Assembly: GCF_004770145.1 (NCBI RefSeq)
Contig: NZ_RQFW01000008.1
Span: 1-16,618, forward strand
DNA length: 16,618 bases
Direction of reading: 5' to 3'
From: Leptospira bourretii
GTDB lineage: Bacteria; Spirochaetota; Leptospiria; Leptospirales; Leptospiraceae
The position numbers and the translations under genes are program-made. Position 1 is the stretch's first letter, and each line of letters starts with the position of its first letter. Below the pieces are notes generated by a model. That model saw nothing but the letters and a program-made list of their open reading frames with translations, had not been told where the DNA came from and made no database searches. This document shows positions 8,213-15,374 of the stretch, in pieces.

Positions 8213-9007
8213 AAGCGGTTTTCTTCCAAAAGTAGGTGTGGTAGAGTCCGCCTAATACGGGAGTTGATTCCAAGTGGCAGTTTCCGTCTCGCGGTTTGTG
8301 GAGGATGGGAGAGGGGATGGGTGTTTCTTTATTGAGTGCAAGGTGGGTACGGTTGTGGTTGTAGAAATGGATGAACTCTTCTAGCTTCACCTGCAAGTGA
8401 TATTCGTTCATTGGGATGAAGTGATCTAGAAATTCATTTCTGCAGGTTTTGACAAATCGTTCTGCATACCCATTTTGCCAAGGCGAACGAACCGTAGTCT
8501 TTTTGTGTTTGATCCCAAGCCTCTCTAAATACCGAGTGAATCGTTTTCCAAATAAAGTATCGTTATCTGTAATCAGATAAGAGGTGTTTTCTAATCCCTT
8601 TTTTCTAAAAGCAAATTTGATGACTCGTCTCACCCAACTTGTCGTTGGTTTTGTATGAATGTCAAAGTGGAGAATTTGTCTTGTCTTAATGTCTAGAAAG
8701 AAGATCACTTTGTAGATCTCTCTTAAATGATACGAGATGACACTAAACAAATCAGATACCATGAGAGAACTGGAATGCAGGTTGTAGAATTGGTTCCAAG
8801 AAAGTCTTTTTCTAGGATCTATTGGTCTTTTGGGAATATAACGAGAAACAGTTCTTTCTGATACAACTAGTCCTAGTTTGATTAAAATCCCGTGAAGTTT
8901 GGTGGCTCCCCAAATTCTGTTTTCTTTGGCAATTCTTCGAATGAGTTTGATGAGATCCCAAGGGATGTTTGGTCTACCTGGTGTTTTCCTTCGAGAGAGA
9001 AGTGTCC
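8211..9007 (-). pseudogene. DDE (rve) transposase, N-terminally truncated
   Basis: Matches residues from about [10 protein letters not shown] of the longer copy at 9262-10320 through the shared end SWKKTA-type tail (here FWKKTA). It lacks roughly the first 90 residues. An open frame continues to 9038 through the neighbouring T repeat and offers a chimeric ATG start ([10 protein letters not shown]), which is an accident of the junction, not a native N-terminus. The catalytic core is present: [17 protein letters not shown] and [10 protein letters not shown] supply the D, D and E. Loss of the N-terminal DNA-binding part makes it probably inactive. Differences from the longer copy are few, so the duplication is fairly recent. 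Confidence 0.85.
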
Positions 9008-9246
9008 TGAGTCTCGCTAAAACTATAATAGCGAACAAAATTTTCGTTAAATTAGATGCTTAATGCAAACAGAACCGATATTGAAGACAAAAAACAAACT
9101 GAAGTCATCGATTTCTAGTGATTCACAAAGACTTTGTTCCCAAAATGAGTGTTCCGTTGATCGCTAAGACATAACGAATTCTTCTCTTTTATATAAGAGA
9201 TTACTTAGACAAAGCTTGCAAACAATTGTTATAAACCAAAGTATAA

Positions 9247-9263
9247 AAGAGAGTACCTCTCTT
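9247..9263 (-). terminator. Hairpin overlapping the stop of the full-length transposase
   Basis: AAGAGAG at 9247-9253 and CTCTCTT at 9257-9263 form a 7-pair stem around a 3-base loop, followed on the minus strand by TTATAC. It overlaps the TAA codon. The copy at 14649-14665 has 8 pairs. A short-U-tract intrinsic terminator is plausible. Confidence 0.45.
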
Positions 9264-10320
9264 AAGCGGTTTTCTTCCAAGAGTAGGTGTGGTAGAGACC
9301 GCCTAACATGGGAGTGGATTCCAAGTGGCAGTTTCCATCTCTCGGTTTGTGAAGGATCGGTGAGGGGATGGGTGTTTCTTTGTTGAGTGCAAGATGGGTA
9401 CGGTTGTGGTTGTAGAAATGGATGAACTCTTCTAGCTTCACCTGCAAGTGATATTCGTTCATTGGGATGAAGTGATCTAGAAATTCATTTCTACAGGTTT
9501 TGACAAACCGTTCTGCATACCCATTTTGCCAAGGAGAACGAACCGTAGTCTTTTTGTGTTTGATCCCAAGCCTCTCTAAATACCGAGTGAATCGTTTTCC
9601 AAATAAAGTATCGTTATCTGTAATCAGATAGGATGTATTCTCCAATCCCTTTTTTCTAAAAGCAAACTTGATGACTCGTCTTACCCAACTTGTTGTTGGT
9701 TTTGTATGAATGTCAAAGTGGAGGATTTGTCTTGTTTGTATATCTAGAAAGAAGATCACTTTGTAGATCTCTCTTAAACGATACGAGATGACACTAAACA
9801 AATCAGATACTATGAGAGAACCGGAATGCAGGTTGTAGAACTGGTTCCAAGAAAGTCTTTTTCTAGGATCTGTTGGTCTTTTAGGAATGTACCGAGAGAC
9901 AGTTCTTTCTGATACAACTAGTCCTAGTTTGATTAAAATCCCGTGAAGTTTGGTGGCTCCCCAAATTCTGTTTTCTTTGGCAATTCTTCGAATGAGTTTG
10001 ATAAGATCCCAAGGAATGTTTGGTCTACCTGGTATTTTTCTCCGAGAGAGAAGTTTCCAGAAAAGTTGGAATTTCTTTTCTCGCCATTTGAGTAGAGTGT
10101 TTGGAGTGACAAGGATGAGTGATGATTCCCAGTTTGGGAGAAGATAGGAGATAAGAACCAAGATCATTCTTTCCCTTGGTTTTGTATGGAAGATTTTCCT
10201 TTTTCTATTGTACGCAGTGAGTTGGGATTTGAGGAAGGCAATTTCTAAGAGTAGGAATCTAGAATTTAGCAGGGAGTAGGTGTTAAGAAGGAGGGAAATA
10301 CAGAGGAGAAGAGAGACCAT
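9262..10320 (-). CDS. DDE (rve integrase-core) transposase, full length
   Basis: 352 residues, close to the usual size for this IS3/IS481-like integrase-core group. The N-terminal part has [17 protein letters not shown] and [18 protein letters not shown], typical of these transposases. An HTH-like region covers about 95-145 ([40 protein letters not shown]). The catalytic core carries Asp173 (VSDLFSV), Asp235 (ITDNDTLFG) and Glu270 (NGYAERFV), a D,D-34-E spacing. No frameshift is visible, so it could be active and act in trans on the truncated copies. Start choice: ATG at 10320, preceded by AAAAGG directly adjacent, a poor ribosome site, so the exact start is uncertain. The gene is convergent with the toxin genes and shares its direction with the toxin-antitoxin pair upstream. 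Confidence 0.85.
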   Translation of the reverse strand: MVSLLLCISLLLNTYSLLNSRFLLLEIAFLKSQLTAYNRKRKIFHTKPRERMILVLISYLLPNWESSLILVTPNTLLKWREKKFQLFWKLLSRRKIPGRPNIPWDLIKLIRRIAKENRIWGATKLHGILIKLGLVVSERTVSRYIPKRPTDPRKRLSWNQFYNLHSGSLIVSDLFSVISYRLREIYKVIFFLDIQTRQILHFDIHTKPTTSWVRRVIKFAFRKKGLENTSYLITDNDTLFGKRFTRYLERLGIKHKKTTVRSPWQNGYAERFVKTCRNEFLDHFIPMNEYHLQVKLEEFIHFYNHNRTHLALNKETPIPSPILHKPRDGNCHLESTPMLGGLYHTYSWKKTA

Positions 10321-10371
10321 CCTTTTGGGAATCGGATGGATGGGGAGGAAGCTTCAAAGTTTTTGTATAAG

Positions 10372-10746
10372 TTAAATGAACTTTTCAACCCTAGTCTCTA
10401 GTATTACCGAAAGTTTTTTTGCAATATCTTTGCTAATCCCTCGTTTTCCACGTTCCATCTCTGAAATATTCGAAGGTAATATGCCCAAAAGTTTTGCAAG
10501 CTTCCCTTGAGAGAATCCTTTATTCAGTCTATAAATTTTCAGGTTATCACCAGGAGTAATTTGATTTTTGATTTCTTTATACCACTTAGTTTTTTTAACT
10601 TCTAGAGTATCTTCTTCATCCAAATTATCTTTTGAAACTTTAAGGCTTTTCCCAAACTCTTTTTTTAAAAAATTCATGAGTTTCGTAGGAATATGTTCAG
10701 CTTCAATGGTGATTTTAATATGGTGCGTTTTCACGACTGCCTGCAT
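10372..10746 (-). CDS. HigA-like antitoxin with XRE-type HTH domain
   Basis: 124 residues. Residues about 68-120 form an XRE/Cro helix-turn-helix (LKIYRLNKGFSQGKLAKLLG, then PSNISEMERGKRGIS). The first 65 residues are a separate acidic/basic segment that probably wraps the toxin. The start ATG at 10746 follows AGAGGT at suitable distance and lies 32 bases inside the end of the upstream toxin frame. Toxin-first order with overlap is characteristic of higBA-type modules. Such antitoxins usually repress their own promoter; the palindrome between the -35 and -10 boxes upstream of the toxin gene fits. The gene's stop is only about 50 bases from the transposase start. Confidence 0.8.
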   Translation of the reverse strand: MQAVVKTHHIKITIEAEHIPTKLMNFLKKEFGKSLKVSKDNLDEEDTLEVKKTKWYKEIKNQITPGDNLKIYRLNKGFSQGKLAKLLGILPSNISEMERGKRGISKDIAKKLSVILETRVEKFI

Positions 10747-11017
10747 AATATACCTCTATAATTCTAATTGTAGTAAAAGATTTTCCCGTTTCTGAAGAGA
10801 TTTCTTCAATATACTCCCAACACGCAACCCATTTGTAAGTTAGATGGCAGTGGTATTTATTTTTTCCTAACGGACTATAATTTCTCCATCCCTTCTGGAT
10901 TGGTCCAAATTTTTCTAAATCATCAATTAAGTTGTAAAGTTTCTTTTGTTCTAGTATTGGCATCAGTGAAGCAGATTCCTTTACTTTTTTATTTTTAAAT
11001 CTGACAAGAAACTTCAC
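10715..11017 (-). CDS. RelE/HigB-superfamily toxin
   Basis: 100 residues, start GTG at 11017. The C-terminal part (YHCHLTYKWVACWEYIEE, then TIRIIEVYYAGSRENAPY) fits the beta-sheet core of RelE/HigB ribosome-dependent mRNA interferases and the closing YxAGxRxxxPY-type pattern. It overlaps the antitoxin gene by 32 bases. I see no Shine-Dalgarno site, and the predicted -10 box ends only 6 bases before the GTG, so the message may be leaderless. An internal Met at residue 19 is an alternative but would remove the first strand. The pair may stabilise this recombination-prone locus (inference). Confidence 0.75.
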   Translation of the reverse strand: MKFLVRFKNKKVKESASLMPILEQKKLYNLIDDLEKFGPIQKGWRNYSPLGKNKYHCHLTYKWVACWEYIEEISSETGKSFTTIRIIEVYYAGSRENAPY

Positions 11018-11023
11018 TGACTT

Positions 11024-11053
11024 AGTGTAGCCAATAATTGGCTATATTGTCAA
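11024..11053 (-). promoter_or_regulatory. Sigma-70-type promoter of the toxin-antitoxin pair
   Basis: On the minus strand, TTGACA (11053-11048) and TACACT (11029-11024) are separated by 18 bases. Transcription would begin about at the GTG start of the toxin gene. Confidence 0.6.
11028..11044. promoter_or_regulatory. Palindromic operator, TAGCCAATAATTGGCTA
   Basis: A perfect inverted repeat of 8-base arms around one central base fills the spacer between the -35 and -10 boxes of the toxin-antitoxin promoter. This is where an XRE-type antitoxin would be expected to bind for autoregulation. The site is seen; its binding protein is inferred. Confidence 0.6.
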
Positions 11054-11130
11054 TACTTTTTATGTTTAGTTTATTTTTTAAAGCGTTCTATCTGCAAATA
11101 ACTGTTAAGAATCCTCCAACCAGCCCCCTC

Positions 11131-11393
11131 GCGCCAGCGATAGTAGCGGAAATCCTTTCCATAAACTGAATTATTTTAGTCAACTAACAGATCGGAAAGA
11201 TTGGAGCGAATAGCGCGGTCGGTTCTAGAATCAAAGGTAAATCGACTAACAGATTCGAGGCGCCCAAACCCTTACTCATAAATTCTTTTCTTAACCAAGT
11301 GAAGAGGTCGTCACGGTGGTGTGGCCAAGGATGGCCTAAGCTCGCCAGTCGGACCCGGACGGGACGCTGACAGGAGTGAGGACTTCTGAACTC
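11131..11393. repeat. E element copy 2, joined to truncated toxin cassette 3
   Basis: Same start (GCGCCAGCGATAG) and end (GGACTTCTGAACTC) as copy 1, but with about 30 extra bases between the TTTCC and GGAAAG arms. The hairpin near 11345-11372 has changed sequence: the AAC/GTT inner arms of copies 1 and 3 are CC/GG here, so pairing is partly kept. The toxin backbone begins directly after it, at main-gene residue about 1103, in a different reading phase from copies 1 and 3 (a TGA lies at 11387-11389). Confidence 0.7.
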
Positions 11394-11398
11394 GTGGA

Positions 11399-13192
11399 GT
11401 GACAGCTAGTGTGTCAACACCTTCGATTGGTGGTGTGACCGGTGGAGCAAGTTATAATACAAAGACACATGGATTTACAGCATCTATCAATGCATTGGGA
11501 GCGAACGCGCTAAATTACGACTTAGAAAACAATGTGTTAACCGGGAATGAGAACTTCCTAGCAGACATGGCAAAGGCTAAAGCGTTAGCGATGGGTGGAG
11601 AATTAAGTGAGGAAGCGAAGAAAAAACTAGCGGCGACTATGGCTGATGCACATGGGCGTTATGTGCAAGGCATCTTGGAAGCGAATCCGAACAACAAAGA
11701 GTTAGCGGATGCAGCAGGCGATCCGGATGCGTTCCAGGCTAAAGTGAAGGAACTGGATAAGGGCGGTAAATTAAATCACCCAAGCGACAAGTTTGGAACT
11801 GTGGATACCGGGAAGTCACGAAGTGGCTTTGGAGTGATTGGTGGCTTCTTTGAAGATGTGGGCAGGTCGATCGCTGGTAAAGAAATTAGTTTTGGAAGTG
11901 GTTATATTGATGAGAAAGGAAATTTCCACCAAAGAACTTGTTTTGTAGCAGGGACTAAGGTAACGAAGTTAAAGCAAGAATATTATAAAATAGCATCGAC
12001 GCTGGAACCAAATGCAAAGTATGAGGAACAGGTTGCAATAGAAACAATCCAAGTTGGTGATTGGGTATTGTCTAAGAGTGATGCAACTGGTGGAGTAGGT
12101 TACAGACAGGTTGCCAATACATTTGTTCGTCAAACAGACGCTATTTATAAAGTTACCTTTGCCGATGGAACTATATTAGAGACAACTTGGAACCACCCGT
12201 TCCGAGTAATGAAGACTGATGCTAGAGATAAAGAGTTCAACATAGAGAACACCAAGTGGAAACAAGCTAAGGATCTTATCTCTGGAGACATAGCTTTGTC
12301 TGTGAATGGTGCTACGTTAAGTATAGTATCCATCGAGATAGATGAAAGATCAGAGACAGTTTATAACTTTGAGGTGGATGAGTATCACACTTACTTCGTA
12401 GGAGAAACAGGTGTTTGGGTTCATAATGCGGATAAGTATGGATTGGAAGAATTTAGTAATGTTTTTTCTCAAGTTGCAGAACTTTGTCGTGGAGCAGATC
12501 CAAGTTGCTATCAAGCAACTTTAGAGCTAAAACGAAAAGCTCAGGCACAAAGTCTTTACAATGTTGGGTCAAACAATAATCCGACGATTGCAGATACTCA
12601 ATATTTACAAGACCTATTTGAAACAAGAATAGTTAGTGATTCTACGGATCTTAAGGATAAGTTGACAGATATTTTAAAGGCAAATCAAGGCGATGGTCGA
12701 GGAACTATTTTAGGGAGTCTGAATCCTGGTTTCGAATTTGCTATAAACTCAGGAGACAATGGTTTTACAGATGATTTTACTGATCCACACGAATCCAGTA
12801 GACGTCAAGTTGGCCATTTTTTGACTGCAGTTGGTCTTGCTAGAAGTATTAGTGATGATGTAGCAATTCGGGCGATAATAAGCCATGAACAAGTCGCTGA
12901 CACAGATACTTTTTGGAATAGAACAAGTGCTGTTTTTACAACTAGTTCTGAAGACGTTCAGAAGTTCAAAGATGCAGTAAGAATGGTGAATGAGGATAAT
13001 GGGAATCTTCGCAGGGCGATGAATTATCTGGAAGAGAATATTTCTGTTGATAGAAATTTAGAAGGCAACAGTTATCAGGATTTAAAACTTTCTCTTGCAG
13101 GTTATTGGATGGGTAAAGCGATTGACAATGGGCGCTTTAGGAGCGGTGCCGAAGTTTCAGCATGGATTAAGGATCAGTTGCAGAGAAAATGA
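11399..13192 (+). CDS. 5'-truncated HINT toxin cassette 3 with unassigned C-terminus
   Basis: 597 residues from a GTG at 11399. Homology to the main gene starts at residue about 1103-1104, right after the E element. The GTG has no proper ribosome site, and a stop lies just upstream in frame, so this is likely a silent or poorly expressed cassette. HINT runs from the Cys codon at 11939 (TCFVAGTKV) to the HN codons at 12422-12427; it is clearly more diverged than the HINT of cassette 2. The CT (about 255 residues) has no family I can name. Notable stretches are ELCRGADPSCYQ, SSRRQVGHFLTAVGLA and AIISHEQVAD, whose His and Arg residues are candidates for an active site. It overlaps the next gene by ATGA. 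The lipoprotein nature of that partner hints that this toxin acts in the envelope (inference). Confidence 0.8.
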   Translation: MTASVSTPSIGGVTGGASYNTKTHGFTASINALGANALNYDLENNVLTGNENFLADMAKAKALAMGGELSEEAKKKLAATMADAHGRYVQGILEANPNNKELADAAGDPDAFQAKVKELDKGGKLNHPSDKFGTVDTGKSRSGFGVIGGFFEDVGRSIAGKEISFGSGYIDEKGNFHQRTCFVAGTKVTKLKQEYYKIASTLEPNAKYEEQVAIETIQVGDWVLSKSDATGGVGYRQVANTFVRQTDAIYKVTFADGTILETTWNHPFRVMKTDARDKEFNIENTKWKQAKDLISGDIALSVNGATLSIVSIEIDERSETVYNFEVDEYHTYFVGETGVWVHNADKYGLEEFSNVFSQVAELCRGADPSCYQATLELKRKAQAQSLYNVGSNNNPTIADTQYLQDLFETRIVSDSTDLKDKLTDILKANQGDGRGTILGSLNPGFEFAINSGDNGFTDDFTDPHESSRRQVGHFLTAVGLARSISDDVAIRAIISHEQVADTDTFWNRTSAVFTTSSEDVQKFKDAVRMVNEDNGNLRRAMNYLEENISVDRNLEGNSYQDLKLSLAGYWMGKAIDNGRFRSGAEVSAWIKDQLQRK

Positions 13193-14166
13193 AAAAAAAG
13201 TTATATATATTAATTCTTGTGATGCTCATATTTTGCTGTCATAATGATTCATTGAACGAATTTAAGTGGAACTGGCATGGAATCAGCACTCTTTCTCTTA
13301 TTAACTCACAAACATTGCTTGCCGGAAGTAGAGATGGCGGACTGTTGATCTGGCATTTCAACACTGGTGAGTCAGAAAATATCTCCACGGAAAATAAGGG
13401 GATATATGCTTCTTTCTCATTTGGATTGATAGCGTTTGTTGATAATAAAAAAAATCTTTGCATACTTTCATTAAATGATTTTACTATTAAAAGCAGGCTT
13501 AAAACAAAATCTTTTGCTAATAGCATTGCATTTGTCCATGATTTGCTTGTTTTGGATCAATCTGGGCAAGGCCCTTTACTATACAGAGTTAAGTCGAACG
13601 GAAGTAAAATTTATCCAGTTGCTTTGATGCAACAACGAGAAATTGAGGAATCTCACGGTGTTGCATTGCATGCTCAATCCGATCATATTGCTTCTGGAGT
13701 TATTTTCCGGGGAAGTGGATTGTTTAATCCAGAATACGGTCTTTCCGTATGGAAAACTGGCGGTAAATTGCTTTGGCAAAAAGGAGGTTTGAAAGGTTTA
13801 ATTAACGGTCTAGAATTTTCAAAGGATGGGAAACTAATTGTCTCAGCTGATAAAGCAGGCTGGCTTAAAGTCTGGCGTGTTGCCGATGGTAAAGTTCTTT
13901 CTGAAAAAAGACATACACGAGGATTCACGGCGGTTAAATTTTTGAGTGATGGGAAGCATGTGGTTACAGGGGATTTTAACGGCGATCTCATTCTATGGTC
14001 ACTGGATTCTCTCGAACAGGAGAGAATTATACCGACTCAACAAAAAATATACATGCCACTTTATATGCTGGAAAACGATCAGGTTGTTACTGGAGGCACT
14101 GATGGTCTTTTAAAGATTACTGATCTGAACCCTAAAGCCTCGCAAAAACCAAAAAAAAGTTTGTAA
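13189..14166 (+). CDS. WD40-repeat putative lipoprotein, candidate immunity protein
   Basis: 325 residues. The N-terminus MKKKLYILILVMLIFCC is a short charged, then hydrophobic signal peptide with Cys16/Cys17 at a relaxed, spirochaete-like lipobox, so export and lipidation are likely. WD40-like blades include AGSRDGGLLIWHFNTGE (45-61), FSKDGKLIVSADKAGWLKVW (210-229) and LSDGKHVVTGDFNGDLILW (252-270), with a last partial one near 299-314, so a beta-propeller is probable. The start codon overlaps the toxin stop (ATGA), which couples translation tightly. Position after a CT gene and before a T repeat matches the two smaller immunity genes. A propeller lipoprotein would be an unusual immunity protein; an accessory or unrelated role cannot be excluded. 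Confidence 0.75.
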   Translation: MKKKLYILILVMLIFCCHNDSLNEFKWNWHGISTLSLINSQTLLAGSRDGGLLIWHFNTGESENISTENKGIYASFSFGLIAFVDNKKNLCILSLNDFTIKSRLKTKSFANSIAFVHDLLVLDQSGQGPLLYRVKSNGSKIYPVALMQQREIEESHGVALHAQSDHIASGVIFRGSGLFNPEYGLSVWKTGGKLLWQKGGLKGLINGLEFSKDGKLIVSADKAGWLKVWRVADGKVLSEKRHTRGFTAVKFLSDGKHVVTGDFNGDLILWSLDSLEQERIIPTQQKIYMPLYMLENDQVVTGGTDGLLKITDLNPKASQKPKKSL

Positions 14167-14178
14167 TAGAAATTATGC

Positions 14179-14290
14179 TGAGCCTCGCCAAAACTATAAT
14201 AGCGAACAAAATGTTCGTTAAGTTAGACGCTAGATGCAAACGGGAATGATTTTGAAGACAAAATACAATCGGAAGCCATCGATTTCTAGT
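14179..14290. repeat. T repeat copy E
   Basis: 112 bases starting TGAGCCTCGCC, 12 bases after the stop of the WD40 gene. It contains TAGCGAACA-AAA-TGTTCGTTA (9-pair stem with one G-T) and is cut by the next copy after ATTTCTAGT. Confidence 0.8.
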
Positions 14291-14410
14291 TGAGCCTCGC
14301 CAAAACTATAGTAGCGAACAAAATGTTCGTTAAGTTAGACGCTGGATGCAAACGCGACCGATTTTGAAGACAAAAAGCAAATGGAAGTCATTGATTTCTA
14401 GTGATTCACA
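14291..14410. repeat. T repeat copy F
   Basis: 120 bases with the same start and the same hairpin; cut by the next copy after GATTCACA, 8 bases further into the element than copy E. Confidence 0.8.
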
Positions 14411-14784
14411 TGAGCCTCGCCAAAACTATAATAACGGACAAAATGTTCGTTAAGTTAGACGCTAGTTGCAAACGGTGCCGATCCTTGAGACAAAAATAAA
14501 CAGAATTCATCGATTTCTAGTGATTCACAAAGACTTTGTTCCAAAAATGAGTGTTCCGTTGATCGCAAGGATATAAAGAATTCTTCTCTTTTACAGAAGA
14601 GATTATTGAATCAAAGCTTGTAAACAATCATTACAAACCGAAATATAAAAGAGAGTAACTCTCTTAAGCGGTTTTCTTCCAAGAGTAGGTGTGGTAGAGA
14701 CCACCTAACACCGGAGTGGATTCCAAGTCGCAGTTTCCATCTCTCGGTTTGTGGAGGATTGGTGAGGGGATGGGCGTTTCTTTG
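14411..14784 (-). mobile_element. Truncated transposon copy G (374 bp)
   Basis: Contains the T repeat, the 3' tail and the end of the transposase gene. Similarity to copy D stops near 14784, in the middle of the transposase. The stem of its T hairpin reads TAACGGACA with TGTTCGTTA. Confidence 0.8.
14664..14784 (-). pseudogene. Transposase C-terminal remnant
   Basis: Minus-strand reading gives about the last 40 residues of the DDE transposase ([17 protein letters not shown] to [10 protein letters not shown], then stop). The catalytic core is absent. The break lies in the sequence of GTTTCTTTGT, after which the sequence is unrelated. Confidence 0.8.
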
Positions 14785-14998
14785 TCCAAAGAGATGCGGA
14801 TTCTTTTATAAGCGATTGAGCCTGGGTTTTAAGGATTATGTTTCATAAATAAATAGTAATAAAGTAAAAGTAAAGATAGAGTCATTATGTCCCTAGAGTT
14901 AATTACAAAATCTTGATATAGATATATAACACAATAGAATACGAGAAATGTACATAAATCCGTAACGAGATAAATTTTTTTAGGATCTTTCCTTTTCC

Positions 14999-15027
14999 TT
15001 GACAAGATTGGTTTGCGAACCTACTCT
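14999..15027 (+). promoter_or_regulatory. Possible sigma-70 promoter overlapping a hairpin
   Basis: TTGACA at 14999-15004 and TACTCT at 15022-15027 are 17 bases apart. The -10 is imperfect and lies inside the left arm of the following hairpin, so this may be chance. Confidence 0.25.
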
Positions 15028-15079
15028 TCAAGTATTGAAGAGTAGGTAATCGTTCTTCAAACCCTCTTTTATTTTTTTT
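15010..15079 (+). terminator. Long hairpin followed by a T-rich run
   Basis: ACCTACTCTTCAA (15019-15031) pairs perfectly with TTGAAGAGTAGGT (15035-15047) around GTA. Outer arms CGA/TCG and GGTTTG (15010-15015)/CAAACC (15058-15063) can extend it. CTCTTTTATTTTTTTTC follows. This has the form of an intrinsic terminator, but no gene directly upstream needs one; the end of a small RNA is an alternative. Confidence 0.5.
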
Positions 15080-15112
15080 CTAACAGACTACTTCTTTAAA
15101 AAACAACTCCCT

Positions 15113-15373
15113 GCGCCAGCGATAGCAGCGGAAATCCTTTCCATAAAGTAAATTATTCTACTCAACTAACAGATCGGAAAGATTGAAGCGAATAGCGCGG
15201 TCGTTACAGAAGTAAATGTAAATCGACTAACGAATTCGAGGCGCCCAAATAAACATTTATCAATTCTTTTCTTAACCAAGTGAAGAGGTCGTCACGGAGG
15301 CGTGGCCAAGGATGGCCTAAGCTCGCCAGTCGGAACAGGAAGTTCCGCTGGCAGGAGTGGGGACTTCTGAACT
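15113..15373. repeat. E element copy 3, joined to truncated backbone copy 4
   Basis: Same start and end as the other copies, with the 30-base insert of copy 2 and the GGAAC/GTTCC hairpin of copy 1. The terminus GGACTTCTGAACT is at 15361-15373. From 15375 the sequence is toxin backbone at main-gene residue about 524, far upstream of the other two junctions. Confidence 0.7.
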
Positions 15374-15374
15374 T

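Larger units (their letters stand above)
7956..9007 (-). mobile_element. Truncated transposon copy C (about 1050 bp)
   Basis: Begins with TGAGCCTCGCC at 7956 and ends at 9007, where the next copy's TGAGTCTCGC starts. It carries the 3' tail and about three quarters of the transposase gene, but lacks the transposase start. All copies in this spacer have the same orientation. Confidence 0.82.
9008..10345 (-). mobile_element. Near-complete transposon copy D
   Basis: Starts with a slightly diverged T terminus (TGAGTCTCGCT) and contains the 3' tail and a full-length transposase gene. The other end lies somewhere between the transposase start (10320) and the antitoxin stop (10372). I could not find an inverted copy of the T terminus there, so the boundary is approximate. 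The diverged T repeat suggests it is the oldest member of the stack. Confidence 0.75.
14785..15112. other. Non-coding AT-rich stretch between transposon remnant and E element 3
   Basis: No coding frame of note. It holds a strong hairpin with T-run at 15010-15079 and a possible promoter just before it. Otherwise I see no conserved repeat or gene fragment. Confidence 0.5.

Noticed and set aside
9008..9038. In-frame ATG that would lengthen the truncated transposase
   Set aside because: These codons lie in the next copy's T repeat, so the N-terminus is chimeric and not a native protein end.
14179..14470. Three evenly spaced repeats (about 112-120 base period) that could suggest a CRISPR array
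   Set aside because: Only three units, similarity extends through the whole unit, there are no unique spacers and no cas genes; they are transposon-end copies.
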